Of a stretch of 64,000 nt of DNA, positions 56,794 to 64,000 are shown piece after piece. Every line of letters starts with the position of its first letter. Within the stretch, counting starts at the first letter, position 1. The notes under the pieces are model-generated. The model searched no databases. It was not told where the DNA came from and saw only the letters and a list, made by a program, of their open reading frames with translations. The position numbers were made by a program, and so were the translations under genes. Origin of the DNA: Flaviflexus huanghaiensis (lineage in GTDB: Bacteria > Actinomycetota > Actinomycetes > Actinomycetales > Actinomycetaceae); the NCBI RefSeq assembly GCF_014118685.1, contig NZ_JACFAK010000009.1:62001-126000 (forward strand), given 5' to 3'.

Positions 56794-57042
56794 TGCGTCT
56801 CCTGCCTTTCCGGGTTCGCCAGGCTCACACCCCTGTTCAGGTCGTGGGTCCACACGTGTCGGCATTGTGTGCCTACCCCTCAGGAGGAGTTCTCACCATG
56901 CGGACAAAGTCCCTATCGCACAGATTGTGCCATGCGCCACGCCGGAACGCCATAGATGCGCGCCGCGATGGCTCAGGTTCCCCTGGAGCGGGGCCTTACA
57001 GCATTGAGATCGCTCGTTGCGCGGTCTCAGTTCACGCGCGCG

Positions 57043-58728
57043 TCAGACTTCGATGACTGTGGGGACGATCATGGGCCGGCGACGGAGCCTGCGCGAGACC
57101 CAGCGGCCGATCGCTCTCCTCATCGCCTGCTGCATTTGGTACGTGTCACCCTCGTTGTCGAGGACATCCTGCAGGGCCTTCGTTACCTCGGGAAGGACCT
57201 TCTCCAGCACCTCATCGTCTTCTGCCATGGCGCGGGACTGGATGTGCGGTCCGGAGACGATCTCCTGCTTCGACGTGTCGACGACCGCGAAGATCGCGAC
57301 GAAACCCTCTTCGGAGAGGATGCGACGGTCCTTCAGCTCAGCCTCGGTGATATCGCCGACCGACGAACCGTCGACATAGACATAGCCGCAGGGAACTGCG
57401 CCGACGATTGACGACTCCCCGTCAACGAGGTCGATGACGGCACCGTCTTCTGCCAGCATGACGTTCTCGGCTGGCACGCCAGTTTTAACGGCGAGCGCAC
57501 CGTTGGCAACGAGGTGGCGGATCTCGCCGTGGATCGGCATCACGGCTGTTGGCTGGACAATGTTGTAGCAGTAAAGGAGCTCGCCTGCCGAGGCGTGGCC
57601 TGACACGTGGACGCGAGCGTTTGCCTGATGGATCACCTTCGCGCCGAGCCTCATGAGTCCATTAATGAGACGGAACACCGAGTTCTCATTGCCGGGAATA
57701 AGGGAGGAGGCGAAGATGACCGAGTCGCCGGGGCCGACAGAAATGCTCTGGTGGTCCTGATTCGAGATGCGGGAGAGCACAGCCATCGGCTCGCCCTGAG
57801 AGCCGGTCGACATGTAGACCCGTTTCGATGGTGGATAGTCCCCCATCTTCTTGAGGTCGACAAGGACCCCGTCTGGGACGTCGAGATAGCCGAGGTCGGC
57901 TGCGATCCCCATGTTGCGCACCATGGAGCGGCCGACGAACGCGACAACCCTGTTGTTCGCGGCGGCAGCGTCGAGGATCTGCTGGACGCGGTGGACGTGG
58001 GACGCGAACGAGGCGACGACGATCTGCCCGGTAACCTGGGAGAACGCCTGATCGAGGACAGGCCCGATCTCGACTTCTGATGTTGTGAAGCCTGGCACCT
58101 CCGCATTGGTCGAGTCGACCATGAACAGGTCGACTCCCTCTTCACCAAACCGAGCAAACGCACGGAGGTCAGTGATCCGGCCGTCGAGCGGCAGCTGGTC
58201 CATCTTGAAATCGCCGGTAATGAGCACATTGCCTGCCACTGTCCGGATCATCGCCGCGAGCGCGTCCGGGATCGAGTGGTTAACAGCGACGAACTCGAGT
58301 TCGAATGGACCGAAGGTCTCGATGTCACCCTCTGTCACCTGAAGTGTGTAGGGGCTGATGCGGTGCTCCTGGAGCTTCGCCTCGATGAAGGCGAGCGTCA
58401 GCTGGGAGCCTACGATCGGGATGTCGTTCTTGAGGCGCAACAGGTAAGGCACGGCGCCGATGTGGTCCTCATGGCCGTGGGTGAGGACGATGGCGACGAT
58501 ATCGTCAAGCCGATCCTCGATGTATTCGAAGTCCGGCAAGATGAGGTCAACGCCGGGCTGGGCTTCTTCGGGGAAGAGGACGCCACAGTCAACGATGAGA
58601 ATCTTGCCGTTGATCTCGAAGACCGTCATGTTTCGGCCGACCTCGCCAAGGCCCCCAAGGGGGACGATCCTCAAGGCGTTCTTCTTGAGTGGACCTGGGG
58701 ACTGAAGTTCGGTTAGCGCGTAGTTCAC
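57043..58728 (-). CDS. rnj: Ribonuclease J
   Basis: A 561-residue metallo-beta-lactamase/beta-CASP RNase with 5' exonuclease and endonuclease activity. The zinc motif is His84-x-His86-x-Asp88-His89 (LTHGHEDHIG), with LITGDFKMD later and the beta-CASP region MSTGSQGEP and HVSGHAS. The C-terminal domain ends RRRPMIVPTVIEV. It lies directly upstream of dapA's 3' side in the usual dapA-rnj order. Confidence 0.96.
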   Translation of the reverse strand: MNYALTELQSPGPLKKNALRIVPLGGLGEVGRNMTVFEINGKILIVDCGVLFPEEAQPGVDLILPDFEYIEDRLDDIVAIVLTHGHEDHIGAVPYLLRLKNDIPIVGSQLTLAFIEAKLQEHRISPYTLQVTEGDIETFGPFELEFVAVNHSIPDALAAMIRTVAGNVLITGDFKMDQLPLDGRITDLRAFARFGEEGVDLFMVDSTNAEVPGFTTSEVEIGPVLDQAFSQVTGQIVVASFASHVHRVQQILDAAAANNRVVAFVGRSMVRNMGIAADLGYLDVPDGVLVDLKKMGDYPPSKRVYMSTGSQGEPMAVLSRISNQDHQSISVGPGDSVIFASSLIPGNENSVFRLINGLMRLGAKVIHQANARVHVSGHASAGELLYCYNIVQPTAVMPIHGEIRHLVANGALAVKTGVPAENVMLAEDGAVIDLVDGESSIVGAVPCGYVYVDGSSVGDITEAELKDRRILSEEGFVAIFAVVDTSKQEIVSGPHIQSRAMAEDDEVLEKVLPEVTKALQDVLDNEGDTYQMQQAMRRAIGRWVSRRLRRRPMIVPTVIEV

Positions 58729-58798
58729 TCCGTCATTGTTTCACGAACACGCTGCATTATGCAGAACCGCCCAAGGTCGTCGGTTCGAGCTGAGAAAT

Positions 58799-58824
58799 GA
58801 CGAGGCCCGCGGACGGGCCTCGTC
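58799..58824 (-). terminator. Hairpin after dapA
   Basis: An 11-bp perfect stem (GACGAGGCCCG / CGGGCCTCGTC) with a four-base loop lies 18 bases past the dapA stop; on the minus strand a T-rich stretch (CATTTCTC) follows. It separates dapA from rnj. Confidence 0.65.
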
Positions 58825-58841
58825 GGAGTACAACCAGCTTC

Positions 58842-59741
58842 TTATTCGATGTACCCCTGCGCTGTGAGCACCCTGCGCAGGTTGTCGAGCTCAAGCTGGC
58901 TCGCGCCGACGAGCGGGAGTCTCACGGTCGGCGTGGGCAAAACTCCCATCATCGCGAGAGCCTCCTTCGCCATGACCGCGCCCTGTCCGGTGCCCATGAT
59001 CGCTTCCACGAGCGAATGGAGTTCTTCGTCAATCTTCCGGGCAGTCTCGAGATCGCGTGCATCGAGTGCTTCGACCATCGCACGGTACTTTCGGGCGGCC
59101 ACGTGGCCGACAACGGAAACGACTCCAGAACCCCCGATTGCCATCCACGCCAGGTTCAACCCATCATCGCCGGAGTAATACTCGAGGCCGGTTCTGCGTG
59201 CGGTCGCGATGCCGCGGGGCAAATCCGCCGCAGCGTCCTTGACGGCCTTGATCTTCGGGTTGTCAGCCAGCCGATCGAACACCTCGTCCGAGATCTTGAC
59301 GCCGGTACGCCCCGGGATGTCGTAGACCATGACCGGCAGGTCAGTGGAGTCAGTGATCGCCGAGATGTGCTGGTAAATGCCCTCTTGTGAAGGCTTCGAA
59401 TAGTAGGGCGAGACAATGAGCAGGCCCTGCGCACCACACTTCTCTGCGCTCCTCGCGATCCGCACGGCGTGCGCGGTGTCGTTTGAGCCGGCGCCTGCCA
59501 CGATCATGGCCTTGCCGCCAACCTCGGCGACAACTGCACGGACGAGATCGTCCTTCTCGGGCTGATGCGTTGTCGGAGATTCTCCTGTCGTGCCGGACAG
59601 GACAATGCAATCGACCCCCTCGTCGACCAGGTAGGCGGCGAGTTGCCGCGCCGAGGATGTGTCGAGTGATCCGTCGGGGGCGAATGGCGTTGCCATGGCC
59701 ACTGCGACGGAGCCGAACGTGCGTGACGGAGTTGTACCCAT
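58842..59741 (-). CDS. dapA: 4-hydroxy-tetrahydrodipicolinate synthase
   Basis: A 299-residue class I aldolase, first enzyme of the DAP/lysine branch. Motifs are LSGTTGESPT, the catalytic Tyr in VMVYDIPGRTGV and the Schiff-base Lys in IKAVKDAAAD. Intact. Together with dapB nearby it shows that DAP precursors are still made, presumably for lysine. Confidence 0.96.
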   Translation of the reverse strand: MGTTPSRTFGSVAVAMATPFAPDGSLDTSSARQLAAYLVDEGVDCIVLSGTTGESPTTHQPEKDDLVRAVVAEVGGKAMIVAGAGSNDTAHAVRIARSAEKCGAQGLLIVSPYYSKPSQEGIYQHISAITDSTDLPVMVYDIPGRTGVKISDEVFDRLADNPKIKAVKDAAADLPRGIATARRTGLEYYSGDDGLNLAWMAIGGSGVVSVVGHVAARKYRAMVEALDARDLETARKIDEELHSLVEAIMGTGQGAVMAKEALAMMGVLPTPTVRLPLVGASQLELDNLRRVLTAQGYIE

Positions 59742-59838
59742 GCCGACAGCCTAGCGCGTCGACCTTCCTCCGCGCCGCCGGCCGGGGCAAGTGTCAACTA
59801 TGTGGACCCCGCAATGGGGCGGCGGATAGGCTGGCAGG

Positions 59839-60444
59839 ATGACTGCCGCTCTTCCAGATTCTTTTGTCCGCCCCGCCATCGTCTCCGACGTCCCGTTCAT
59901 CGGAAACATGCATGCGATCACGATGAAGGCGACGCTCGCGGCTGCGCTCGGACACGATTTGCCCGACGAGCTGGAGCGGCAGATTACCGGTGAGATTCTC
60001 GCGAAGAGCTGGTCTGATTCGATTACTGCTCCGCCCTCCCCTGCCTATCGCACACTCACCGCGGTGGAAGGCGCCGCCATCGTCGGCTTCGCCGCCCTCG
60101 CCCCAGCGGACCAGGCTCTCGCTGGCGCTCCCGAAGACAATCGAGGGATCCTCGAAATCCTCGCCCTCGAGGTTCCCCGGAACAACGGCCGCAAGGGCCA
60201 CGGTTCCCGACTGCTGTCGGCCATCGCCGAATTCGCAGAACAGGACCAGGTGGCGGAGATGCAGGTGTGGATCGTCGTTGGCGACGATGCGAAAACTCGC
60301 TTCTTCCAGAGCTCGGGATTCGCACCGCGCGGAATCCAGCGCAGTCTCGATCTCGGTGCAGAACGAGTGACTGAACAGTGTTGGTACACGATCATGGCTA
60401 CTGAACACGGCGAAGAAGACCACGCGGGTCATAGCCACAGCTGA
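59839..60444 (+). CDS. GNAT-family N-acetyltransferase
   Basis: A 201-residue acetyltransferase with the acetyl-CoA loop NNGRKGHGSRLLSAIAEFA at about residues 114-132 and the preceding strand EILALEVPR. The C-terminal tail is His/Glu-rich (EHGEEDHAGHSHS). It lies alone on the plus strand between dapA and dapB, interrupting an otherwise minus-strand group. Substrate unknown. Confidence 0.85.
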   Translation: MTAALPDSFVRPAIVSDVPFIGNMHAITMKATLAAALGHDLPDELERQITGEILAKSWSDSITAPPSPAYRTLTAVEGAAIVGFAALAPADQALAGAPEDNRGILEILALEVPRNNGRKGHGSRLLSAIAEFAEQDQVAEMQVWIVVGDDAKTRFFQSSGFAPRGIQRSLDLGAERVTEQCWYTIMATEHGEEDHAGHSHS

Positions 60445-60470
60445 GGATGAGGGCGCCAGTCCTCAGGAGT

Positions 60471-61208
60471 TCAAAGCTCCATGAGCTTGTCTAAGCCATA
60501 CGTGAGGCCGGGCCGGTTGTCGACCTCGCGCAGGGCGAGGAGAACCCCGGGAAAGAAGGACTCTCGGTCGAATGAGTCCGTACGAATCGTCAGTTGCTCT
60601 CCGGGGTTACCGAAAACGATCTCTTCGTGTGCGGTGAGCCCACGAAGCCTCACGGCGTGGACATGGACGCCATCAATGACGGCTCCCCGCGCCCCGTGCG
60701 GATCAGTCTCTGTCGCGTCAGGCATGTCGCCAAGCCCCGCGTCACGACGGGCCTGCGCGATGTGCTTCGCCGTTGTCAGAGCGGTCCCCGACGGCGCATC
60801 AACCTTGTTCGGATGATGAAGCTCAATGACCTCCGCCGACTCGAAATAGGCTGCAGCCTTCCGGGCGAACGCCATGGCAAGTACCGCCGACAGCGCATAG
60901 TTCGGAGCGATGATGACTCCGAGTCCGGTGGTACCGAGACGCTCCTCAACCTGGGCTAGGCCCTCCTCCGTCCATCCTGTCGTGCCGACGACGCAGTGCA
61001 CGCCGGCGTCGATGCAGGCGAGAACATTATCGAGCGTCGCATCAGGCCTCGTGAATTCGACCGCGACGTCGGCCCCATTTAGGGTTTCCGGCGTGATCGA
61101 ATCCCCGGCGTCGAGACGCGCAACGAGCTCGAGCCCGTCGGTTGATTCAATTCCAGCCGACATGGCAATACCCATGCGGCCCTGTGCTCCAATGACTGCA
61201 ACCTTCAT
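60471..61208 (-). CDS. dapB: 4-hydroxy-tetrahydrodipicolinate reductase
   Basis: A 245-residue reductase acting after DapA. Motifs are VAVIGAQGRMG (nucleotide site), VGTTGWTEEG, APNYALSAVL and the catalytic HHPNKVDAPSGTA. ATG 61208 gives the usual family length; GTG 61217 three codons earlier is possible. Intact. Confidence 0.95.
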   Translation of the reverse strand: MKVAVIGAQGRMGIAMSAGIESTDGLELVARLDAGDSITPETLNGADVAVEFTRPDATLDNVLACIDAGVHCVVGTTGWTEEGLAQVEERLGTTGLGVIIAPNYALSAVLAMAFARKAAAYFESAEVIELHHPNKVDAPSGTALTTAKHIAQARRDAGLGDMPDATETDPHGARGAVIDGVHVHAVRLRGLTAHEEIVFGNPGEQLTIRTDSFDRESFFPGVLLALREVDNRPGLTYGLDKLMEL

Positions 61209-61269
61209 GCCGTTCACTCTACAGACGATTGTCGACCGGTTGCGCTCCGATCGACGTTGCCTGAGACGG

Positions 61270-61302
61270 CCGTAGGCCGATCCTTAACGGATCGGCCTAC
61301 GG
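61270..61302 (-). terminator. Hairpin after pnp
   Basis: A perfect 14-bp stem (CCGTAGGCCGATCC / GGATCGGCCTACGG) with a five-base loop lies 22 bases past the pnp stop, between pnp and dapB. No U-run is present on the minus strand. Confidence 0.65.
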
Positions 61303-61323
61303 TTAGCATTTGACTGGTCGGAG

Positions 61324-63633
61324 TCAGTCTTCGTCGGACTTGCGGGTGCGGCGACGCTGGCGATTGCGGGGCTTGCGCTCGCGCTCCTCACCGCCGTTGC
61401 CGTTTTCCTCCGAGCTTTCTTCCGGGCTCGTGTCCTCGCCCTGCTCGTCCTCTTCGCCTTCGACGATGGCGTGGAGGGAAAGCTTGCCGCGCTGATCAAT
61501 CTCAGCGAGCTCGACCTGGACCTTGTCACCGACATTGAGGACGTCTTCGACGTTCTCAACGCGCTTGCCGCCGACCATGCGGCGGATCTGCGTGATGTGG
61601 AGCAGTCCGTCCTTGCCCGGGGAGAGCGAGACGAAAGCACCGAAGGAGGTCGTCTTGACGACGGTTCCAACGAAACGCTCCCCCACCTCTGGCATCGTCG
61701 GGTTGGCGATCGAGTTGATCGTCTGCCGGGCAGCCTCGGCTGCCGCTCCGTTTGTCGCGCCGACGAACACGGTGCCATCATCCTCGATGGAGATGTCAGC
61801 GCCCGTGTCCTCCTGGATCTGGTTAATCATCTTGCCCTTCGGGCCGATGACTTCACCGATCTTGTCGACAGGGATCTTGATCGTGATGATCCGGGGAGCC
61901 GTATCGTTCATATCGTCCGGGACCGAGATCGCGTCATCCATGATGTCGAGGATCGCGATGCGGGCATCGCGGGCCTGGCTCAGTGCCGCGGCAAGAACCT
62001 GTGCCGGGAGACCATCGAGCTTCGTGTCGAGCTGGATCGCGGTGACGAACTCACGCGTTCCGGCGACCTTGAAGTCCATGTCACCCAGGGCGTCCTCCGC
62101 CCCGAGAATATCGGTGAGAGCAACGTAGCGGTGCTCACCGTCGACGACGTCGCTCATGAGACCCATGGCGATTCCGGCAACAGAGGCACGCAGCGGGACA
62201 CCCGCGTTGAGCAACGACAGGGTCGATGCGCATACGGAACCCATCGAGGTCGAACCGTTTGAGCCGAGTGCTTCTGACACCTGACGGATCGCGTACGGGA
62301 AGTCTTCGCGGCTCGGTAGGACCGGCACAATCGCACGCTCGGCGAGCATGCCATGGCCGATCTCGCGACGCTTGGGCGAACCCACGCGGCCGGTCTCACC
62401 GGTCGAGTAGGGAGGGAAGTTGTAGTGGTGCATGTAGCGCTTCGATGTCTCCGGGGAGAGATTGTCGAGCTGTTGCTCCATCTTCAGCATGTTGAGCGTC
62501 GTCACGCCAAGGATCTGCGTCTCGCCGCGCTGGAACAGGGCGGAGCCGTGAACGCGCGGAAGCACGTTCGTCTCGGCCGAGATCGAGCGGATCTCGGCGG
62601 GCTGGCGGCCGTCCATGCGGACGCCGTCCGAGAGGACGCGGTGACGCATCTGCTTCTTGAACACGGCGTTGACAGCTGCAGCGAGCTCACCCTCGCCCTC
62701 CGGGTAATCCTTCGACAGCTCGGCGACAACGTGGGTCGTCAACTCGTTGAGAGCGCTATCCCGGTCGGCCTTGCCGACAATCTCGAGGATCGGCTGGAGA
62801 CGGTCGCCGATCTGCTTCTCGACGCGAGCGAACTGCTCCTCGCTGAATGAGAGGAAGACCGGGAAATCCTGGGTCTCTTTGCCGTTCTCGTCAACGAGCT
62901 CCTGCTGAGCCTCGCATAGGACGCGGATGAAAGTCTTGGCGGCCTCGAGGCCCTCTGCGACCGTCTCCTCGGTCGGCGCCTGTGCGCCGCCCTGGATGAG
63001 ATCCCAGGCGTACTCGCCAGCCTCAGCCTCAACCATCATGACGGCAACATCGTTCTCGACGATACGGCCCGCGACAACCATCGTAAATGTCGCACGATCG
63101 AGCTCAGAGTGGCGCGGGAATGCAACCCACTGGCCCTCGACGAGGGCGACGCGGACGCCGCCGATCGGGCCCGAGAAGGGCAGGCCGGATAGCGTGGTCG
63201 ACAGCGATGCGGCGTTAATAGCGACAACATCGTAGGCCTCGTCCGGGTGGACCGCCATGACGGTCTCGACAACCTGGACCTCGTGACGCAAGCCCTTGAC
63301 GAAGGCGGGGCGTAGCGGCCGGTCGATGAGACGAGCCGTGAGGATCGCGTCCGTTCCCGGGCGCCCCTCACGGCGGAAGAACGAGCCGGGAATCCGGCCA
63401 GCGGCGTACGCGCGTTCTTCCACGTCGACCGTGAGTGGGAAGAAATCGAAGTGATCCTTCGGGGAGTTGGAGACTGCCGTGGCAGACAGGACGACCGTTT
63501 CGGCATCCAGGTACACCATGGCCGAACCGGCGGCCTGGCGGGCAAGAAGCCCTGTCTCAAAACGAATGGTGCGGGTGCCGAATGAGCCGTTGTCGATAAC
63601 AGCTTCAGCAAATTTGACGTCGGGACCTTCCAT
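61324..63633 (-). CDS. pnp: Polyribonucleotide nucleotidyltransferase
   Basis: A 769-residue PNPase. Two RNase PH domains (the second has [20 protein letters not shown] and [19 protein letters not shown]), then a KH domain with [15 protein letters not shown] and an S1 domain ([21 protein letters not shown]). The last 45 residues are first acidic and then Arg/Lys-rich, a possible RNA-binding or scaffold tail. AAGAGGAA lies just upstream of the ATG. It follows rpsO, as in most bacteria. Confidence 0.97.
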   Translation of the reverse strand: MEGPDVKFAEAVIDNGSFGTRTIRFETGLLARQAAGSAMVYLDAETVVLSATAVSNSPKDHFDFFPLTVDVEERAYAAGRIPGSFFRREGRPGTDAILTARLIDRPLRPAFVKGLRHEVQVVETVMAVHPDEAYDVVAINAASLSTTLSGLPFSGPIGGVRVALVEGQWVAFPRHSELDRATFTMVVAGRIVENDVAVMMVEAEAGEYAWDLIQGGAQAPTEETVAEGLEAAKTFIRVLCEAQQELVDENGKETQDFPVFLSFSEEQFARVEKQIGDRLQPILEIVGKADRDSALNELTTHVVAELSKDYPEGEGELAAAVNAVFKKQMRHRVLSDGVRMDGRQPAEIRSISAETNVLPRVHGSALFQRGETQILGVTTLNMLKMEQQLDNLSPETSKRYMHHYNFPPYSTGETGRVGSPKRREIGHGMLAERAIVPVLPSREDFPYAIRQVSEALGSNGSTSMGSVCASTLSLLNAGVPLRASVAGIAMGLMSDVVDGEHRYVALTDILGAEDALGDMDFKVAGTREFVTAIQLDTKLDGLPAQVLAAALSQARDARIAILDIMDDAISVPDDMNDTAPRIITIKIPVDKIGEVIGPKGKMINQIQEDTGADISIEDDGTVFVGATNGAAAEAARQTINSIANPTMPEVGERFVGTVVKTTSFGAFVSLSPGKDGLLHITQIRRMVGGKRVENVEDVLNVGDKVQVELAEIDQRGKLSLHAIVEGEEDEQGEDTSPEESSEENGNGGEERERKPRNRQRRRTRKSDED

Positions 63634-63829
63634 GGTTCCTCTTCTTTCTGGGAGCCGGCCACGGTCATCGATTGCTCATGACGGGACACTGCCCCGTCAC
63701 ACACAACCGAGGACCGGTCATCGGCTCCTCTTCATCTATTCTGTTGTTCTTCTTCGATGCTGTCGGGCGCGCCGATCGGCGCGGCGGGACAACTGGAGGC
63801 CCGGGCCACTAGGGCCCGGGCCGGTAGTT
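63634..63829 (-). promoter_or_regulatory. Structured pnp leader / rpsO-pnp spacer
   Basis: The 196-base spacer holds several inverted repeats: the palindrome CGCGCCGATCGGCGCG near 63770-63785, TGACGGG-N7-CCCGTCA at 63679-63699, and distant arms GGAGCCG and CGGCTCC that bracket the proximal leader. In other bacteria the pnp leader hairpin is cut by RNase III and lets PNPase control itself; a similar role is inferred. Confidence 0.5.
63798..63822 (-). terminator. GC-only hairpin after rpsO
   Basis: GGCCCGGGCC is repeated after a five-base spacer; each copy is self-complementary, so the two can pair as a 10-bp stem. It begins eight bases past the rpsO stop. No U-run follows, which fits partial read-through into pnp. 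Confidence 0.6.
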
Positions 63830-64000
63830 CTAGCGACGCAGTCCAAGACGTGCGATCAGCGAGCGGTAACGCTCGATGTCCTCGTCCGCGAGGAACTTCA
63901 GCAACCGCTTGCGCTGGCCGATGAGGAGCATGAGACCGCGACGAGAGTGGTGGTCGTGCTTGTGCGAGCGGAAGTGCTCGGTCAGCTGGCTGATCCGAGC
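63830..64000 (-). CDS. rpsO: 30S ribosomal protein S15, C-terminal part
   Basis: The last 56 codons of S15: [20 protein letters not shown], then [20 protein letters not shown], and the end [15 protein letters not shown]. The 5' part lies beyond the window. S15 binds 16S rRNA early in 30S assembly. The rpsO-pnp order is conserved. The ORF was read directly on the minus strand from base 64000 to the TAG at 63832-63830. Confidence 0.95.
   Translation of the reverse strand, partial: ARISQLTEHFRSHKHDHHSRRGLMLLIGQRKRLLKFLADEDIERYRSLIARLGLRR

Noticed and set aside
61471-62262. Plus-strand frame over pnp
   Set aside because: Antisense shadow of the strongly conserved pnp; composition is rich in Asp, Val and Arg without motifs.
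1-64000. Search for tRNA, rRNA, tmRNA, RNase P RNA, riboswitch, IS ends, phage genes and CRISPR repeats
   Set aside because: None was recognised by eye; genes are core functions with uniform codon use. A covariance-model scan would be needed to exclude small RNAs.

Overview
The window looks like a high-GC Gram-positive chromosome segment, most likely from an Actinomycetaceae-type actinomycete. Supporting features are a dcw cluster without ftsA but with sepF, yggT and divIVA/wag31, actinobacterial marker genes (DUF3040, DUF3046, DUF3151, a ClgR-type regulator, a HelD/HelR-like protein), the order miaB-miaA-dapF-hflX, and LexA boxes of the actinobacterial/Bacillus type. The MurE substrate loop and a cysteine-poor DapF relative argue for a Lys/Orn-type rather than meso-DAP peptidoglycan. 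This is a core-genome region: I see no tRNA or rRNA gene, insertion sequence, prophage, integron or CRISPR array. Coding density is very high and many neighbours overlap as ATGA/GTGA/TAATG.

Layout. 1-3.3 kb (+): end of a metal ABC permease, zur, a DedA-like membrane protein, an S4 RNA-binding protein and an ABC-2 exporter pair. 3.4-4.6 kb (-): a YeiH-family permease and a small Cys-rich protein that overlaps dnaE. 4.6-27.4 kb (-): dnaE, a GNAT gene, rluD, lspA, divIVA, yggT, sepF, pgeF, ftsZ, ftsQ, murC, murG, ftsW, murD, mraY, murF, murE, ftsI, ftsL, rsmH and mraZ, that is, the whole division and cell-wall cluster read from mraZ. 27.6-29.2 kb (-): DUF3040 and dinB. 29.3-32.2 kb: a spermidine-synthase-like gene converging on and overlapping an MFS gene, then PAC2. 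32.2-37.9 kb (+): HelD-like, DUF3151, serA and an acyl-CoA ligase. 38-39.6 kb: nrdR and a DivS-position small membrane protein, divergent from lexA across three LexA-box-like repeats. 39.6-47 kb: dinG, hflX, a methyltransferase, a degenerate dapF, miaA and miaB. 47-51.7 kb (-): a SatD-like pair, recX, recA, DUF3046, clgR, pncC/cinA and pgsA. 51.7-64 kb: a CapA-like lipoprotein (+), ftsK, ornithine cyclodeaminase, rnj, dapA, a GNAT gene (+), dapB, pnp and the 3' part of rpsO.

How it works together. The dcw block makes lipid II (MurC-F, MraY, MurG) and the divisome (FtsZ, SepF, FtsQ, FtsL, FtsI, FtsW, DivIVA). MraZ has a textbook triple-repeat operator in front of its own gene, and a large hairpin lies between mraZ and rsmH. 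recA-recX, lexA and the small membrane gene beside lexA form an SOS group. dapA and dapB supply the DAP/lysine route, but the dapF at the conserved locus has lost both catalytic cysteines.

No gene-free stretch exceeds 300 bases. The longest are 56794-57042 (nothing firm; one weak ORF), 27393-27638 (mraZ operator and a terminator), 49675-49875 (recA upstream region with a LexA box), 63634-63829 (structured pnp leader), 53009-53193 (nothing seen), 38760-38932 (SOS promoter region), 46922-47093 (nothing seen) and 8159-8305 (nothing firm).
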